Positions 25,881-35,658 are shown, counted from the stretch's first letter. The stretch: DNA of 64,000 bases from Ruania alkalisoli (GCF_014960965.1 NZ_CP063169.1:3505581-3569580); one strand, 5' to 3'. Notes: generated from the sequence alone by a model not told the origin. Made by a program: numbers and translations.

Positions 25881-28043
25881 ATGCACGTCCTGACCAATGC
25901 CGACGGGTCCTTCGGCCTGAGCGTGACCGCACCTGGCGGAGCGTCCGCAGCACAGACGGCGCCGCTGCGGGCCACGGTCTGGCCCGGGCAGGCGGATGCC
26001 GAGCCGGTCACCGTCTCCGGCGGTTACGAGTCGCTGCGCGGCACCGGCGGCGAGTGGCTCGGGACGGGCCGCCTTGAGGCCACGAGCGGCGCAGAGCTGG
26101 AGTTCGCCGATCGCTGGACACTCGAGGAGGAGACAATGCGCTTGCGTCGCGAGGTGCGGGTGCACGGCGATGCTTCGGGCGGTTTCACCAGCGTCGCCGC
26201 GCTGCGCGTCGTGGACGCCCGGCCGTGGCCGCAGATGGAGTGGTTCGCGCCCGGAATGATCTACGGCAACTTCGACCACATGCGCGACAACTCTTTCGGT
26301 GCCGGCAACTACTACGAGCCCGGCAACTACACCGTATGGATCCGTGAGGACCGGATGCCCGCGCCGCTGCTGGCGACCCGGCTTCCCAATGGCGCGACGC
26401 TCGCGGTCCTGAACTCGTCACCGGACTCGCGGACGACGGCAGCCGAGAGCCAGAGTTTCTCCCGAGAGCCGATGGTCGGTGCGGAGTTCCGCTTCGGCGC
26501 CATTCTCGCCGAGGAGCGGCCGGATGGCACCACGCTCGGCTATGCGGTCCCCGGCTCGGAGGGCACGCTGAGCTACGGACTGAAGGGGGGCGGCGAGACG
26601 GGCGCGACGGCGGAGCAACAGTGGCGGCACCGGTTCAACCCGCTCACGGATGGATTCACGCAACGTTACGAGGTGACGTTCCGGTTCGACCGCGCAGCCG
26701 GCACCAACGAGCTGATCACCCGCTCGTGGCGGTGGGCCTGGAGTGTGCTCGACCCGCGTCCGAACCCGCAGGACATCCACACCATGCGCACGACCATGGT
26801 CGATGTGCTTGCCGAGAACTTCATCCAGGTGAACGACCGCGCCGGTGTGCGGTTCGTGACGCCGGCCCGGCCCCTCGGCGGCCGGGAGCACCCGGACTCG
26901 AAGGTCGTCCTCGGCTTTACCGGCTACGCGCTGGGTTGCGCCGAGATGATGCTGGTCGAGGCGGCACGGGATCCGGAGTCGCAACGCAGCCAGGTGCTCG
27001 TGCGGAACGCTGAAAGGGCGATCGATTCCTTCCTGCGCAGGCCGGTCGCGCCGCCGCTCGACGAGGGGTTCATGCTGGGCTCTGGCGAGCCTGTCGCGTC
27101 TACGTGGCCGACAGGTCGCATGCTGACCAGCGAGCAGTCGATCTACCTCCGCAGCTTCACCGACGACATGAAGTCACTCCTGCGTGCGTACGAGCGCGAA
27201 CAGGCAGCGGGCCGGGAGCGCACGGCCTGGCTCGACTGGGTCCGTACCTTCGCGGATTGGCTGCTCACCCAGGAGCAGCCCGGGGGCGGCTTCCCCCGCT
27301 CGTGGCATGCATTGACGGGTGAGCTGTTCTCGGCCTCGACCACCGGCACCTACAACGCCGTGCCGCTGTACGCGCAGCTGTACCGGATCACCGGCCACGA
27401 GCCCTACCGGAGCGCCGCCGTGCGTGCTGGTGAGTTCGCATGGGCATCCGACGACCACGCACACAGCCACGGCCGGTTCACCGGTGGCACAATCGACAAT
27501 CCGGATGTGGTCGACAAGGAGGCCGCCACCATCGCCCTGGAGGCGTACCTCGCGCTTCACACGCTCACCGGAGACGAGGTCTGGCTGGATCGGGCACGCA
27601 TTGCTGCGGACGTGGCCGAGACCTGGATGTACATCTGGAACGTGCCGATGCCCGAGGACGCCGACGCCGAGGACCTCGACTGGAAGCACGGTGCACCGAC
27701 GGTCGGCATCCAGCTGATCGCCACCGGCCACTCGTTGAACGACGCGTACATGGCCTGGGACGTCGAGAGCTACGCGCGGCTGGCGGGTGCGACGGGCGAC
27801 TCCCACTATCTGGACGTGGCACGCATCCTCCTGCACAACACCAAGGCCATGGTGGGCACGCCGGAGGATCATCGCGGCACGCGGGGCCCCGGATGGCAGC
27901 AGGAGCACTATTCCTTCACCCTCCCTCGTGGGTTCGGCCGTCACCGCGAGTGGCTGCCGTGGGTCACGGTCAGCCATCTGCGCGGGATCAACGACCTGAT
28001 CGACTACGACGCCGAGCTGTACGACGAGCTCGCGACAGGCTGA
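25881..28043 (+). CDS. Putative alpha-barrel carbohydrate-active protein of unknown function
   Basis: Not assigned to a family with confidence. It has 720 residues and no signal peptide. The N-terminal 280 residues look like a beta-sandwich (many alternating strands, with Asn/Tyr/Gly-rich GNFDHMRDNSFGAGNYYEPG). The C-terminal 430 residues have helix-pair repeats of an (alpha/alpha)6 barrel (ALGCAEMMLVEAARDPESQ, DWLLTQEQPGGGFPRSWHA, ATIALEAYLALHTLTGDEVW, LDRARIAADVAETWMYIWN). This two-domain plan is seen in several intracellular glycosidases and polysaccharide lyases. It follows the mutarotase-like gene with GAGAGG before the ATG, so it probably degrades the imported oligosaccharide. Confidence 0.7.
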   Translation: MHVLTNADGSFGLSVTAPGGASAAQTAPLRATVWPGQADAEPVTVSGGYESLRGTGGEWLGTGRLEATSGAELEFADRWTLEEETMRLRREVRVHGDASGGFTSVAALRVVDARPWPQMEWFAPGMIYGNFDHMRDNSFGAGNYYEPGNYTVWIREDRMPAPLLATRLPNGATLAVLNSSPDSRTTAAESQSFSREPMVGAEFRFGAILAEERPDGTTLGYAVPGSEGTLSYGLKGGGETGATAEQQWRHRFNPLTDGFTQRYEVTFRFDRAAGTNELITRSWRWAWSVLDPRPNPQDIHTMRTTMVDVLAENFIQVNDRAGVRFVTPARPLGGREHPDSKVVLGFTGYALGCAEMMLVEAARDPESQRSQVLVRNAERAIDSFLRRPVAPPLDEGFMLGSGEPVASTWPTGRMLTSEQSIYLRSFTDDMKSLLRAYEREQAAGRERTAWLDWVRTFADWLLTQEQPGGGFPRSWHALTGELFSASTTGTYNAVPLYAQLYRITGHEPYRSAAVRAGEFAWASDDHAHSHGRFTGGTIDNPDVVDKEAATIALEAYLALHTLTGDEVWLDRARIAADVAETWMYIWNVPMPEDADAEDLDWKHGAPTVGIQLIATGHSLNDAYMAWDVESYARLAGATGDSHYLDVARILLHNTKAMVGTPEDHRGTRGPGWQQEHYSFTLPRGFGRHREWLPWVTVSHLRGINDLIDYDAELYDELATG

Positions 28044-28079
28044 CGGCCACCCTGACTGAGAACTGTGACCAGGCGTGAG

Positions 28080-28099
28080 CGCACGCATCGACGCGTGCG
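28080..28099. other. Hairpin between the alpha-barrel gene and GH43 paralogue 2
   Basis: CGCACGC (28080-28086) and GCGTGCG (28093-28099) form a 7-bp stem with a 6-base loop, 36 bases past the upstream stop and 22 before the next start. It could attenuate transcription or protect mRNA ends within the operon. Confidence 0.5.
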
Positions 28100-28121
28100 C
28101 CTCGATCGATATGGAGTTGCG

Positions 28122-31100
28122 ATGACGAAGAAGTCGTTCAGTCCCCGGGTGCTGGCCCTTGTGGCCGCGTTGATGTTGCTGTTCGCGGGCCTACCGAGTG
28201 CGCCCGCGACCGCGACGCATGACGTGCTCTATGTCAATGCCAGCAGCGGTAGCGACTCGGCCACCGGCCAGTCCCCCTCGTCACCCTTGAGGACGATCAA
28301 GGAGTCCGTCCGGCGGATGGCGGACGATGGCGGCACGATCGTCGTGATGACGACGCATCCGATCCCGCTCAACATGACCGAGCCTGCGCACAGCGGTCAG
28401 ATCACGATCACCAACACGATCGGTTCCACGACCTATCCGGGCGCCCTGGAGTTCCAAGGTGCGTTCCGTGAGTACAACCTCTCGGGCCCCACCACGTTCA
28501 CGAACATCGAGGTACGGGCATCGGAGTGGGCCATCTTCGCGGCCAACTTCCATCCGATCACCTTCAATCAAGGCGTCGTCACCGTGAATCCGGTCTCGCC
28601 GTCCGTGCGACGGGTGTTCGTCCTCGGTGGACACCACGCACCCACATCGGGTGACACGCTCCTGAGCGCGGACTCCCACATCACGATCCGATCCGGGACC
28701 TTCTACAAGGTCGTCGGCTTCACGCGTGCGATGGGCAACGGGACACGGACGTACACGGGTACGTCCCACATCGACATCTCGGGGGGCGACATCGCTCACG
28801 TCTTCGGAGCGTCAATCGAGAACCACTACTCCGGCAGTACCGATATCAGCGTCACCGGGGGCGTCGTCGGCGCCCTGCATACCGCCGGTGACGGCTCTCG
28901 GTACCTGCTCGGTTCAGCGGCGCTGTCGCTGACCGGCGGGACGGTTGGCACCATCGACGTGAACAACGTGGTCGAGGATGTCGATCTCACATTAGCGGGA
29001 ACGGCCTTCACGACCATCCAGGCCAGCAACGCCAGCTCCAAGTGGACCGTCAACGAGGCGATCCGCGAAGCGGCCGGCGTCCGGACGGTGGAGTACGCGG
29101 CGCAGTACTACACGGCTGCCCAGGTCGCCGCTGTGCGTTCGATCTTCGACGAGGCCGCCAACATCGGGCGGGTCTACGTCTCCGCCGGTGGCAGCGGATC
29201 CGCATGCACGCAGGCGGCGCCGTGCGCGAGCCTGTCCGCTGCGGTAGCCCAGCTCGCCTCGGACGGCGGCACGGTAGAGGTCAGCGGTTCGGTGCCGTGG
29301 AACGTCTCTGCGGCCACGCTCGACGCCGGCCTTGGGCGTGTCGTCCTCTCCGGCGTCTCCTCGGCTCAGCTCACCTTCGCATCGAGCACGACTCTGCACA
29401 CGAGCAGAGACCTGACGTTCGAGAACCTGACGCTGGCGAATGCCGGCGACCTCGTCCTGCAGGCAGATGGTTCGAGCCTGGAGATCGGCAGCGGTGTGAC
29501 GACGTCGAACCCGTCGGCTACCCAGCTGATGGGCGTCAGCGACGGGGCGGAGGTCGTCGTCGGCTCAGGCCAGTTCCAGAAAGTCACCGGGATCAGCGGG
29601 CTGTCGGCCGACTTCACCGGCTCCACGTCCGTCACGGTCAGTGGTGGCACCGTGACCGAGCTGTGGGCCGGAACCGACCAGTCCGCCTACGACGTCGCCA
29701 CGAGCCTGCTCACCGTGTCCGGGGGCACCGTGACCACCCTGCACGCCTCGGCGGCACGCACGACGGAGTCGCTCACCGCGCGGTTCCTGGGCGGCACCGT
29801 CACCACGCTCCATCTCGACGACGTCGATGCCGACGCGCACGTACGCCTCGGTACCACCTCCGTGGGAAGTGTCACGACCGCGGGATGGGCGCCGTCATCG
29901 AGTGCGACCCGCAGCCTGATCGAGCTCCCGGGAGCCGATGCCGGCACCATCGCCGCGATCGAGACCGCCTTCACCGAGATCACCCAGGACCGCTACCTGT
30001 ACTTCGCCCGGGGCGGAACCGGAGACGGCCTCAGCCCGCAGAACCCACTCGGAACCCTCAGCGCGGCCGGCAGCGCTCTCGGCGGCCCCGGTCACGTGGT
30101 CCTGGTCGGCAACTACACCATCCGCAACGACTCGACCATGGCCGCCCACGCCTACCCGATCGAGCTGACCTCGCACGACGGCGACATCGACTTCCGCACC
30201 AACGGCGCGAACATGTCGATCGAGGCAGCCTTCCGGCTCGGCGGTGAACTCGCCATCGATCGGATCACGTTGCGTTCGCCGACGATCTCCGGTGCCGTGT
30301 ACGGGATGGGTTTGCCGTTGACGATCGGCGCGGACGTCCAGACCGAACTGTCCCGGCGGGGAGACACCTATCTCAGCCTGGTCGGCGGACGGCACGACAC
30401 GCTCGCCGCACCGGCGATCACGCTCTCGGTGGCATCGGGGCACTGGAACGGCCTGCGCGGCGGCTCCGATGCCACCGGCGCCGTCACGACCGCGATCCAG
30501 ACCGACGTGGAGATCACCGACGGCGTGTTCGACGGCCCCGTGGCGCTGGCACACCGGGGTGAGGGATCCGGCTCGATCGTCGCGGACGTCTCGGGCGGCG
30601 TCTTCCGTGCCGGTCTGTACGCCGTACTGGAAGAGGACGGCTCAGCCTACGCGGCCGACTACGACGTGGACCTGACGATCACCGGGGGTGACTTCTGGGG
30701 CATGATCGCACCGGCCCGCTCTCGTACCACCGACCTCAGCGGCAGCTTCGATGTCGAGGTCACCGGAGGCACCTTCGGGCATCTCACCGATCTCAGCGGT
30801 AGCGACGACTACGCCGGAGACATGACAAGCTCGCTGACCGTCGGCCCGGCAGTGGACCTGAATGCCCAGCCCACCGGCAACGTCACCTTCACCAATACGC
30901 TGCGAGAAGCAGCCGACCCGTACATGTTCACCCATGACGGCCAGTACTACTTCCTCTCCACCGCGGGAAGCACGATGCGGCTGCACAAGGTCGCGAACCC
31001 GTCCGACCTGCCGTACTCGATCGGTTCGGTGATCTTCGCTCCCAGCAACCTGGAGAACCTCTGGTCTCCGGAGATCCACTTCCTCAGCGCCGCCGACGTC

Positions 31101-31955
31101 GGCGCGGCCAACGAGGGCTGGTACCTGTACCTATCGGCCAGCGATCCGAACGACCCGGCTGCGGCCGGCCAACGGCAGTACGTGCTGAAGGCACTCGACG
31201 GCGATGACCTGCTCGGCCGCTGGGGCAACCCCGTCACCGGACAGGTGAATGTCCCGGAGCGGATCGTCAACGCCGACAATCCGGACTTCAACGTCGATGA
31301 GTTCGTCGCCGGCATCTCCATCATGCGCGTGGCCGGCGATACCTACATCACCTACGTCGCAGAGGAGGGCCGTGGAACCTCGGCCTTCCACCAGACGATC
31401 AATCTCAGCGCCATGGACAACCCGTGGACACTCTCCGGGACCCCGAGCGTGATCACCCAGTCCGAGTACGCATGGGAGGAGGTCGGCTACGGGCAGTCCA
31501 TCAACAACCCGGATCTCTGGTGGCCGAAGGTGGTCGAGGGGGCGACCGCCGTCTACGGCGACAACGGCGAGGTCTTCATGGCCTATTCCGCCAGCGGGTA
31601 CTGGACGACGGCCTACGCGATCGGCTACCTGCGTTACACCGGGGGCGACCCGTTCGACCCCGCCAACTGGGTCAAGAACCCGACGCCGATCATGTCCAAG
31701 AACGAGTACGTCATCTCCACCGGCACCGGGCCCACGTTCACCGACCACGACGGCAACGACTGGTTCACGTACCAGGCCCGTCCCGGCACCAACCGCGGCG
31801 CCGCCCGGGAGGCCTTCATCGAGCCCTACGTAGCGAGCGGCACCACGTTGAGCATCGGCAACGGTACGGGGCATCCCGCCCCGCTTTCGACCGAGTACAC
31901 GATGACCATCAACCCGATCGCACTGGCCGACAAGATCAGCGCCTTCGTGCCCTGA
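28122..31955 (+). CDS. Secreted beta-helix repeat protein with C-terminal GH43 domain (paralogue 2)
   Basis: Second member of the pair, 1277 residues. A signal peptide (about 1-32, cleavage near ATATHD) precedes three modules opening with LYVNASSGSDSATGQSPSSP, VYVSAGGSGSACTQAAPCAS and LYFARGGTGDGLSPQNP. Beta-helix repeats follow, including ITIRSGTFYKVVGFTRAMG, closely matching paralogue 1. The GH43 domain begins near 922 with REAADPYMFTHDGQYYF (Asp near 930), then WSPEIHFL and KVVEGATAVYG. TGGAG lies before the ATG at 28122. It is the last gene of the transport operon, whereas paralogue 1 is divergent from it. The duplicates may attack different linkages or positions of one polymer. Confidence 0.85.
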   Translation: MTKKSFSPRVLALVAALMLLFAGLPSAPATATHDVLYVNASSGSDSATGQSPSSPLRTIKESVRRMADDGGTIVVMTTHPIPLNMTEPAHSGQITITNTIGSTTYPGALEFQGAFREYNLSGPTTFTNIEVRASEWAIFAANFHPITFNQGVVTVNPVSPSVRRVFVLGGHHAPTSGDTLLSADSHITIRSGTFYKVVGFTRAMGNGTRTYTGTSHIDISGGDIAHVFGASIENHYSGSTDISVTGGVVGALHTAGDGSRYLLGSAALSLTGGTVGTIDVNNVVEDVDLTLAGTAFTTIQASNASSKWTVNEAIREAAGVRTVEYAAQYYTAAQVAAVRSIFDEAANIGRVYVSAGGSGSACTQAAPCASLSAAVAQLASDGGTVEVSGSVPWNVSAATLDAGLGRVVLSGVSSAQLTFASSTTLHTSRDLTFENLTLANAGDLVLQADGSSLEIGSGVTTSNPSATQLMGVSDGAEVVVGSGQFQKVTGISGLSADFTGSTSVTVSGGTVTELWAGTDQSAYDVATSLLTVSGGTVTTLHASAARTTESLTARFLGGTVTTLHLDDVDADAHVRLGTTSVGSVTTAGWAPSSSATRSLIELPGADAGTIAAIETAFTEITQDRYLYFARGGTGDGLSPQNPLGTLSAAGSALGGPGHVVLVGNYTIRNDSTMAAHAYPIELTSHDGDIDFRTNGANMSIEAAFRLGGELAIDRITLRSPTISGAVYGMGLPLTIGADVQTELSRRGDTYLSLVGGRHDTLAAPAITLSVASGHWNGLRGGSDATGAVTTAIQTDVEITDGVFDGPVALAHRGEGSGSIVADVSGGVFRAGLYAVLEEDGSAYAADYDVDLTITGGDFWGMIAPARSRTTDLSGSFDVEVTGGTFGHLTDLSGSDDYAGDMTSSLTVGPAVDLNAQPTGNVTFTNTLREAADPYMFTHDGQYYFLSTAGSTMRLHKVANPSDLPYSIGSVIFAPSNLENLWSPEIHFLSAADVGAANEGWYLYLSASDPNDPAAAGQRQYVLKALDGDDLLGRWGNPVTGQVNVPERIVNADNPDFNVDEFVAGISIMRVAGDTYITYVAEEGRGTSAFHQTINLSAMDNPWTLSGTPSVITQSEYAWEEVGYGQSINNPDLWWPKVVEGATAVYGDNGEVFMAYSASGYWTTAYAIGYLRYTGGDPFDPANWVKNPTPIMSKNEYVISTGTGPTFTDHDGNDWFTYQARPGTNRGAAREAFIEPYVASGTTLSIGNGTGHPAPLSTEYTMTINPIALADKISAFVP

Positions 31956-32044
31956 CCATGAATGGAGGGCACCGTCGCGACCCTGGCCGATCTGTCGTGG
32001 CGCGTGCGTCGCGAGCAGTTGGTGCTCAGTGTCGATCTGGGTCT

Positions 32045-32694
32045 TCACACCGTCAACCATGCGAGGGAGATCGTAATCGAGTGCGCTAGGAGCCAAGGCG
32101 CCTGCCAATCGGGCGCCCGGGCGCCAAGCAGGACGTTGTCCGCGATCGTGTCGCCCAGGACGTGTGGCGTCTGAGGTGTCAGCGACATGAGCGGTGGAGT
32201 CATCGCGATGCCAGGAGGGAGCTCTCGCCCGCGGACCCTCACGCTGCCGGCGGAACGCGCAGGGTTCCCTGGATCGCACGGAGCAGCGTCGTCGGGCCGG
32301 CGCCGACTCCTCCGGTGATCACGATCAGTTCCCCCGCACGTGCCGTCAGGTCGATTCCGCGCACGCCGGTGTGCGCCCGGGTGGTCATGGCTCAGGCCAC
32401 GGACCTCCAGAACGGGAGGATCGCCGTCGGGGCCAGCGCCGTTGGCCTTGAGGGTCTCGATCCTGGCGAAACACTCACGGAGCAGGGCAGACACATCGCC
32501 CGCGGTCTGGCGGGTGCGCTGCTGCAGGGCGCCAGGACGAGCACTCCGTCGATGAACTCCCGCACCACGAATGGGCTGGCCAGCGCCGCTGCCGTCGCTC
32601 CCAGAAGCGCGCCGCCGAGGGCCGCGAGTCGTCGCCACTCACGACGAAAGTAGTGCCACAGGGACAGCCAGCTCCCGTCGCCGCCAGGCCTCAC
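32045..32694 (-). pseudogene. Remnant of an ABC exporter (fused membrane/ATPase) gene
   Basis: Pieces of one ABC exporter lie in different minus-strand frames. There is an N-terminal membrane segment (WHYFRREWRRLAALGGALLG from 32694), a linker before the ATPase (ARIETLKANGAGPDGDPPVL), a Walker A region reading GGVGAGPTTLLRAIQG with Pro in place of the essential Lys, and a Q-loop-like piece (MSLTPQTPHVLGDTIADNVL). Frameshifts, a stop and the loss of most of the membrane domain show it is dead. It lies between GH43 paralogue 2 and the catabolic cluster. Confidence 0.75.
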
Positions 32695-32712
32695 TGGCTC
32701 GCGGCCGCTTAC

Positions 32713-33501
32713 TCAGTACGCGTCGTCCAGCATGGCATCGATCGAACCATCGATCGACTGACCGCCGTCGACCGTGATCGTCTGACCCACGATGAACCGA
32801 CTCTTGCTCTTGTCTGCCAGGAAGATCGCAAGCTCGGCGATGTCGGCAGGTTCTCCACCACCACCGAACGGGATCTTGCGGTTGAAGCCGTTGAGGTCGC
32901 GCTCGGAGTAGCGATCGAGCGCCTTGGTATGGATCAGCCCCGGAGCGATGCAGTTGACGTTGATGCCGTGCGCGATCAGCTCGACTCCGAGGGACTTGGT
33001 CAACATGTTCAGGCCCGCCTTGGCGGCCGAGTACGGCAGCGCCTTGCGGCGCACCCAGGTGACGTCACCGTGGATCGAGGAGATGTTGATGATCGCTCCC
33101 GCCACGTTCTGGGCGATCATCGCCCGCGCCGCGGCCTGGGAGCCGTAGGTGGCGGCGCTCAGGTTCAACGCGATCTGGCTGTCCCAGTAGTCGGTCGGCA
33201 TGTCGACGAAGCCGCCCGGCGGCATCCGCAACGCTCCCCCCGCATTGTTGACGAGCACGTCGATCCGGCCGAAGCGTTCGACGAAGCGCTCGACCATGCC
33301 GCGGGCCTGGTCGGCGTCGGCCACATCGGCGGCGAAGACGTCCGCCTCGACACCCAGCTCACGGCAATGCTGCGCGATCCGTTCGGCGTCCTCACCTGAG
33401 GACCGGTGATTGATCCCCACGGCGTATCCCTCGCGGGCGAACGCGAGCGCGCAACCGGCGCCGATTCCGCGTGAAGCCCCTGTGATGAGCGCAGCGCTCA
33501 T
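32713..33501 (-). CDS. Short-chain dehydrogenase/reductase
   Basis: Classical SDR of 262 residues: the nucleotide motif TGASRGIGAGCALAFAREG, NNAGGALRMPP, the active-site YSAAKAGLNMLTK, and a C-terminal GQTITVDGGQSIDGS. It probably oxidises or reduces a sugar or cyclitol hydroxyl with NAD(P). Two ATGs exist: 33510 abuts AGGAG with almost no spacing, whereas 33501 has AGGAG about 9 bases upstream, so 33501 is preferred. Last gene of the minus-strand arm; its start is close to the stop of the MBL-fold gene. Confidence 0.85.
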   Translation of the reverse strand: MSAALITGASRGIGAGCALAFAREGYAVGINHRSSGEDAERIAQHCRELGVEADVFAADVADADQARGMVERFVERFGRIDVLVNNAGGALRMPPGGFVDMPTDYWDSQIALNLSAATYGSQAAARAMIAQNVAGAIINISSIHGDVTWVRRKALPYSAAKAGLNMLTKSLGVELIAHGINVNCIAPGLIHTKALDRYSERDLNGFNRKIPFGGGGEPADIAELAIFLADKSKSRFIVGQTITVDGGQSIDGSIDAMLDDAY

Positions 33502-33506
33502 ATCCG

Positions 33507-34382
33507 TCATCTCCTGTCTGCCTCCTGGAAGGCGGCGACCGTGTGCATCGGTAGGAACAACTTGGCAGGCTCCACACCACCGACGGCGGCGACCAGCGCC
33601 CGCGCCACGGTGTGGGGGTCGGTGACGCCTGCCGCCGCCATACCGGCGACGAATCCGCGGTCGTGCTCGTAGCAGCCGAGGCAGGCGGCGAGGAACTGGC
33701 GGGCTGCGACATCACCGACGGCGACCTCACCGAGCGGCAGGTACGGATGCCCGCAGATAATGTTCTGCACCGGCATGGCCAGCAGCCGCAGCAGCGATGC
33801 CCGGTACCGTGCGGGATCGAACAGGAGCGAGCACCCCTGCGAGGTCGTGCCGTTCAGCTGGAGCGAGTCGCCGGTGATCAGCGTGCCGGAGCGCACGTCG
33901 AAGAAGCAGCAGGCGTCGGTGTCGTGGCCGGGCGTGTGGATGGTCTGGAGCGGTCCGACCATGTCGCCGTCGTCGAGCAACCGGTCGGGTACGACACCGT
34001 CGAGCACCGGCGGTGGCGCCGCGCTGTGCTCGGGGAACTTCGCCCGGATCTCGCGACTGTAGGCGAGCGGATCACGCATACGCGCATCCGATTCACGGAG
34101 CACACCTACCTGGATCGACGGCGCCAGCTCACGCATCCGGGCGATGCCGCCGACATGGTCGCCGTGGATATGGGTGGCGAGCACCCAGCCGATGTCCGCG
34201 AGCGTGATGTCCAGCTCAGCCAGTGCCGGCACGATGGTCGAATCGACCGTCTCGGCGAACCCGCCGCTGTCGACCAGGATCGGCGCCCCCTCCCCCAGGA
34301 CCAGCGTGACGCCGGTCCAGACCCCGGTGAAGGGGACCTTCAACAAGTAGACGTTCTCGGTGATGCGGGTGAAGGACTCCAT
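33507..34382 (-). CDS. MBL-fold metallo-hydrolase
   Basis: Metallo-beta-lactamase-fold protein of 291 residues. The metal site THIHGDHVGG is at about 80-90 and further ligands are in IHTPGHDTDACCFF and IICGHPY. The opening ITENVYLLKVPFTGVWTGVT is typical of small MBL hydrolases acting on esters, lactones or thioesters. The ATG at 34382 lies 4 bases after the stop of the upstream oxidoreductase gene, with TGAGGA overlapping that stop. Within this cluster it could open a lactone or cyclic ketone formed by the dehydrogenases; that is inference. Confidence 0.8.
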   Translation of the reverse strand: MESFTRITENVYLLKVPFTGVWTGVTLVLGEGAPILVDSGGFAETVDSTIVPALAELDITLADIGWVLATHIHGDHVGGIARMRELAPSIQVGVLRESDARMRDPLAYSREIRAKFPEHSAAPPPVLDGVVPDRLLDDGDMVGPLQTIHTPGHDTDACCFFDVRSGTLITGDSLQLNGTTSQGCSLLFDPARYRASLLRLLAMPVQNIICGHPYLPLGEVAVGDVAARQFLAACLGCYEHDRGFVAGMAAAGVTDPHTVARALVAAVGGVEPAKLFLPMHTVAAFQEADRR

Positions 34383-34386
34383 GTCC

Positions 34387-35658
34387 TCAGACCTCGCAAC
34401 CGATGGCCTGGTTGATACTCGCCTGGTAGCCACCGATCGAACCGTCCAGAACGGCGTCGACGGCGACGATCGTGCCGCCGGCGGCCCCGGACTCCATCAT
34501 CGCGTAGCAGACGGCGATGGCGCGCATCCCCTCGTCGAAGCCGACCTCGGGTTCGCTGCGCGAGGCGATGCAGGAGCCGAACTCGGCGTACTCGACAGCC
34601 AGCAAGAGTCGGTCGACGGTCTCGAAGTCGAGCCCGTACGCGGTGGCCTGGTCACCACCGAACAGCGCGGCGGTCACCTCGTCGAGCCGGAAGTCCGGGA
34701 CGAGGGGGAGGATCTCCGCTCCGGTGTAGGTGTTCTTCCGATCCAGGGTCAGGACCAGCGGCTGACCGCTGCGGTCCTTGGGGATCTCGACGGCGCCCGC
34801 GGAGCCGTGCACGCTTCGCGCCCAGGCGTCGCGTCCGTGCTCGGCCCGGTTCTCCGCGTACTGACCGATCGCCCCGGAGGCGAAGTTGACCATCGCGTAC
34901 AGGGCGTCCTCGGCCGTCGCCTCGAACTGCGCGGGCATCGCTGCCTGGGACTTACCGTACACGCCGCCCGGGTTGGAGGCCGGGGCGCCGCCGGTGGCTG
35001 CCGGGTTATACCGGATCGTCTCGAACAGCCGCATCTGGGCGTAGACGCTGGTGACCGGGCCGAGGTAGTACTCCATCATGTCGGTGTAGTGCGTGCCGGC
35101 GTCGAACAGGATGCCACTCTCGTCCTTCATGTGACGCCACTTCGAGATCGCCATCAAGTTGCCGCCACCACCTGAGCTCTGGTGGAAGTACCGGGGCTCT
35201 CCGAGGATGCCACCGTCGATCAGGGTCTTCACGAGCCGGTTAGTCGGGTCGCGTCGGAAGTTCTCCGCCACGCTGAGGATCCGGTCCGAGCCAGCGATCT
35301 TCTCCCGCAGCTCTCGCGCTGCGGCAATCGTGAGCCCGACGGGCTTTTCCACCATCACATCCAGGCCGAGCCCAATTGCCTCAGCGGCGAGGCTGTGGTG
35401 GGCCTGGGGGACCGTGGTGATATCGATGGCCACCGCACCGGCCCGCTGCGCCGCTTCGAGGTCCGCGCACGGCGTTGGGCGACGACCGAGCAGCGTCTGC
35501 GCCTGAGTGGCCACATCGTCAGCTCGGGCGGAGTCCACGTCGCAGACAGCCACCAGATCGAACGGGTTCAGGCCCGCCCCCTCGAGTTCTGCCAGGCCAA
35601 ACAGGTGCCGCGTGCCCATGCCACCACAGCCGACGATCGCGATGGGAATCCGGTCCAT
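34387..35658 (-). CDS. Gfo/Idh/MocA family oxidoreductase
   Basis: NAD(P)-dependent sugar or cyclitol dehydrogenase of 423 residues. The Rossmann motif IPIAIVGCGGMGTRHLFGLA, the cofactor-binding EKPVGLTI and a C-terminal alpha/beta domain are seen. GTHYTDMMEYYLG supplies the family's catalytic His region. The ATG at 35658 has GAGAGG upstream; a longer frame to 35787 lacks family sequence. It is the first gene of the minus arm, with a palindromic operator 154 bases upstream. Confidence 0.87.
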   Translation of the reverse strand: MDRIPIAIVGCGGMGTRHLFGLAELEGAGLNPFDLVAVCDVDSARADDVATQAQTLLGRRPTPCADLEAAQRAGAVAIDITTVPQAHHSLAAEAIGLGLDVMVEKPVGLTIAAARELREKIAGSDRILSVAENFRRDPTNRLVKTLIDGGILGEPRYFHQSSGGGGNLMAISKWRHMKDESGILFDAGTHYTDMMEYYLGPVTSVYAQMRLFETIRYNPAATGGAPASNPGGVYGKSQAAMPAQFEATAEDALYAMVNFASGAIGQYAENRAEHGRDAWARSVHGSAGAVEIPKDRSGQPLVLTLDRKNTYTGAEILPLVPDFRLDEVTAALFGGDQATAYGLDFETVDRLLLAVEYAEFGSCIASRSEPEVGFDEGMRAIAVCYAMMESGAAGGTIVAVDAVLDGSIGGYQASINQAIGCEV

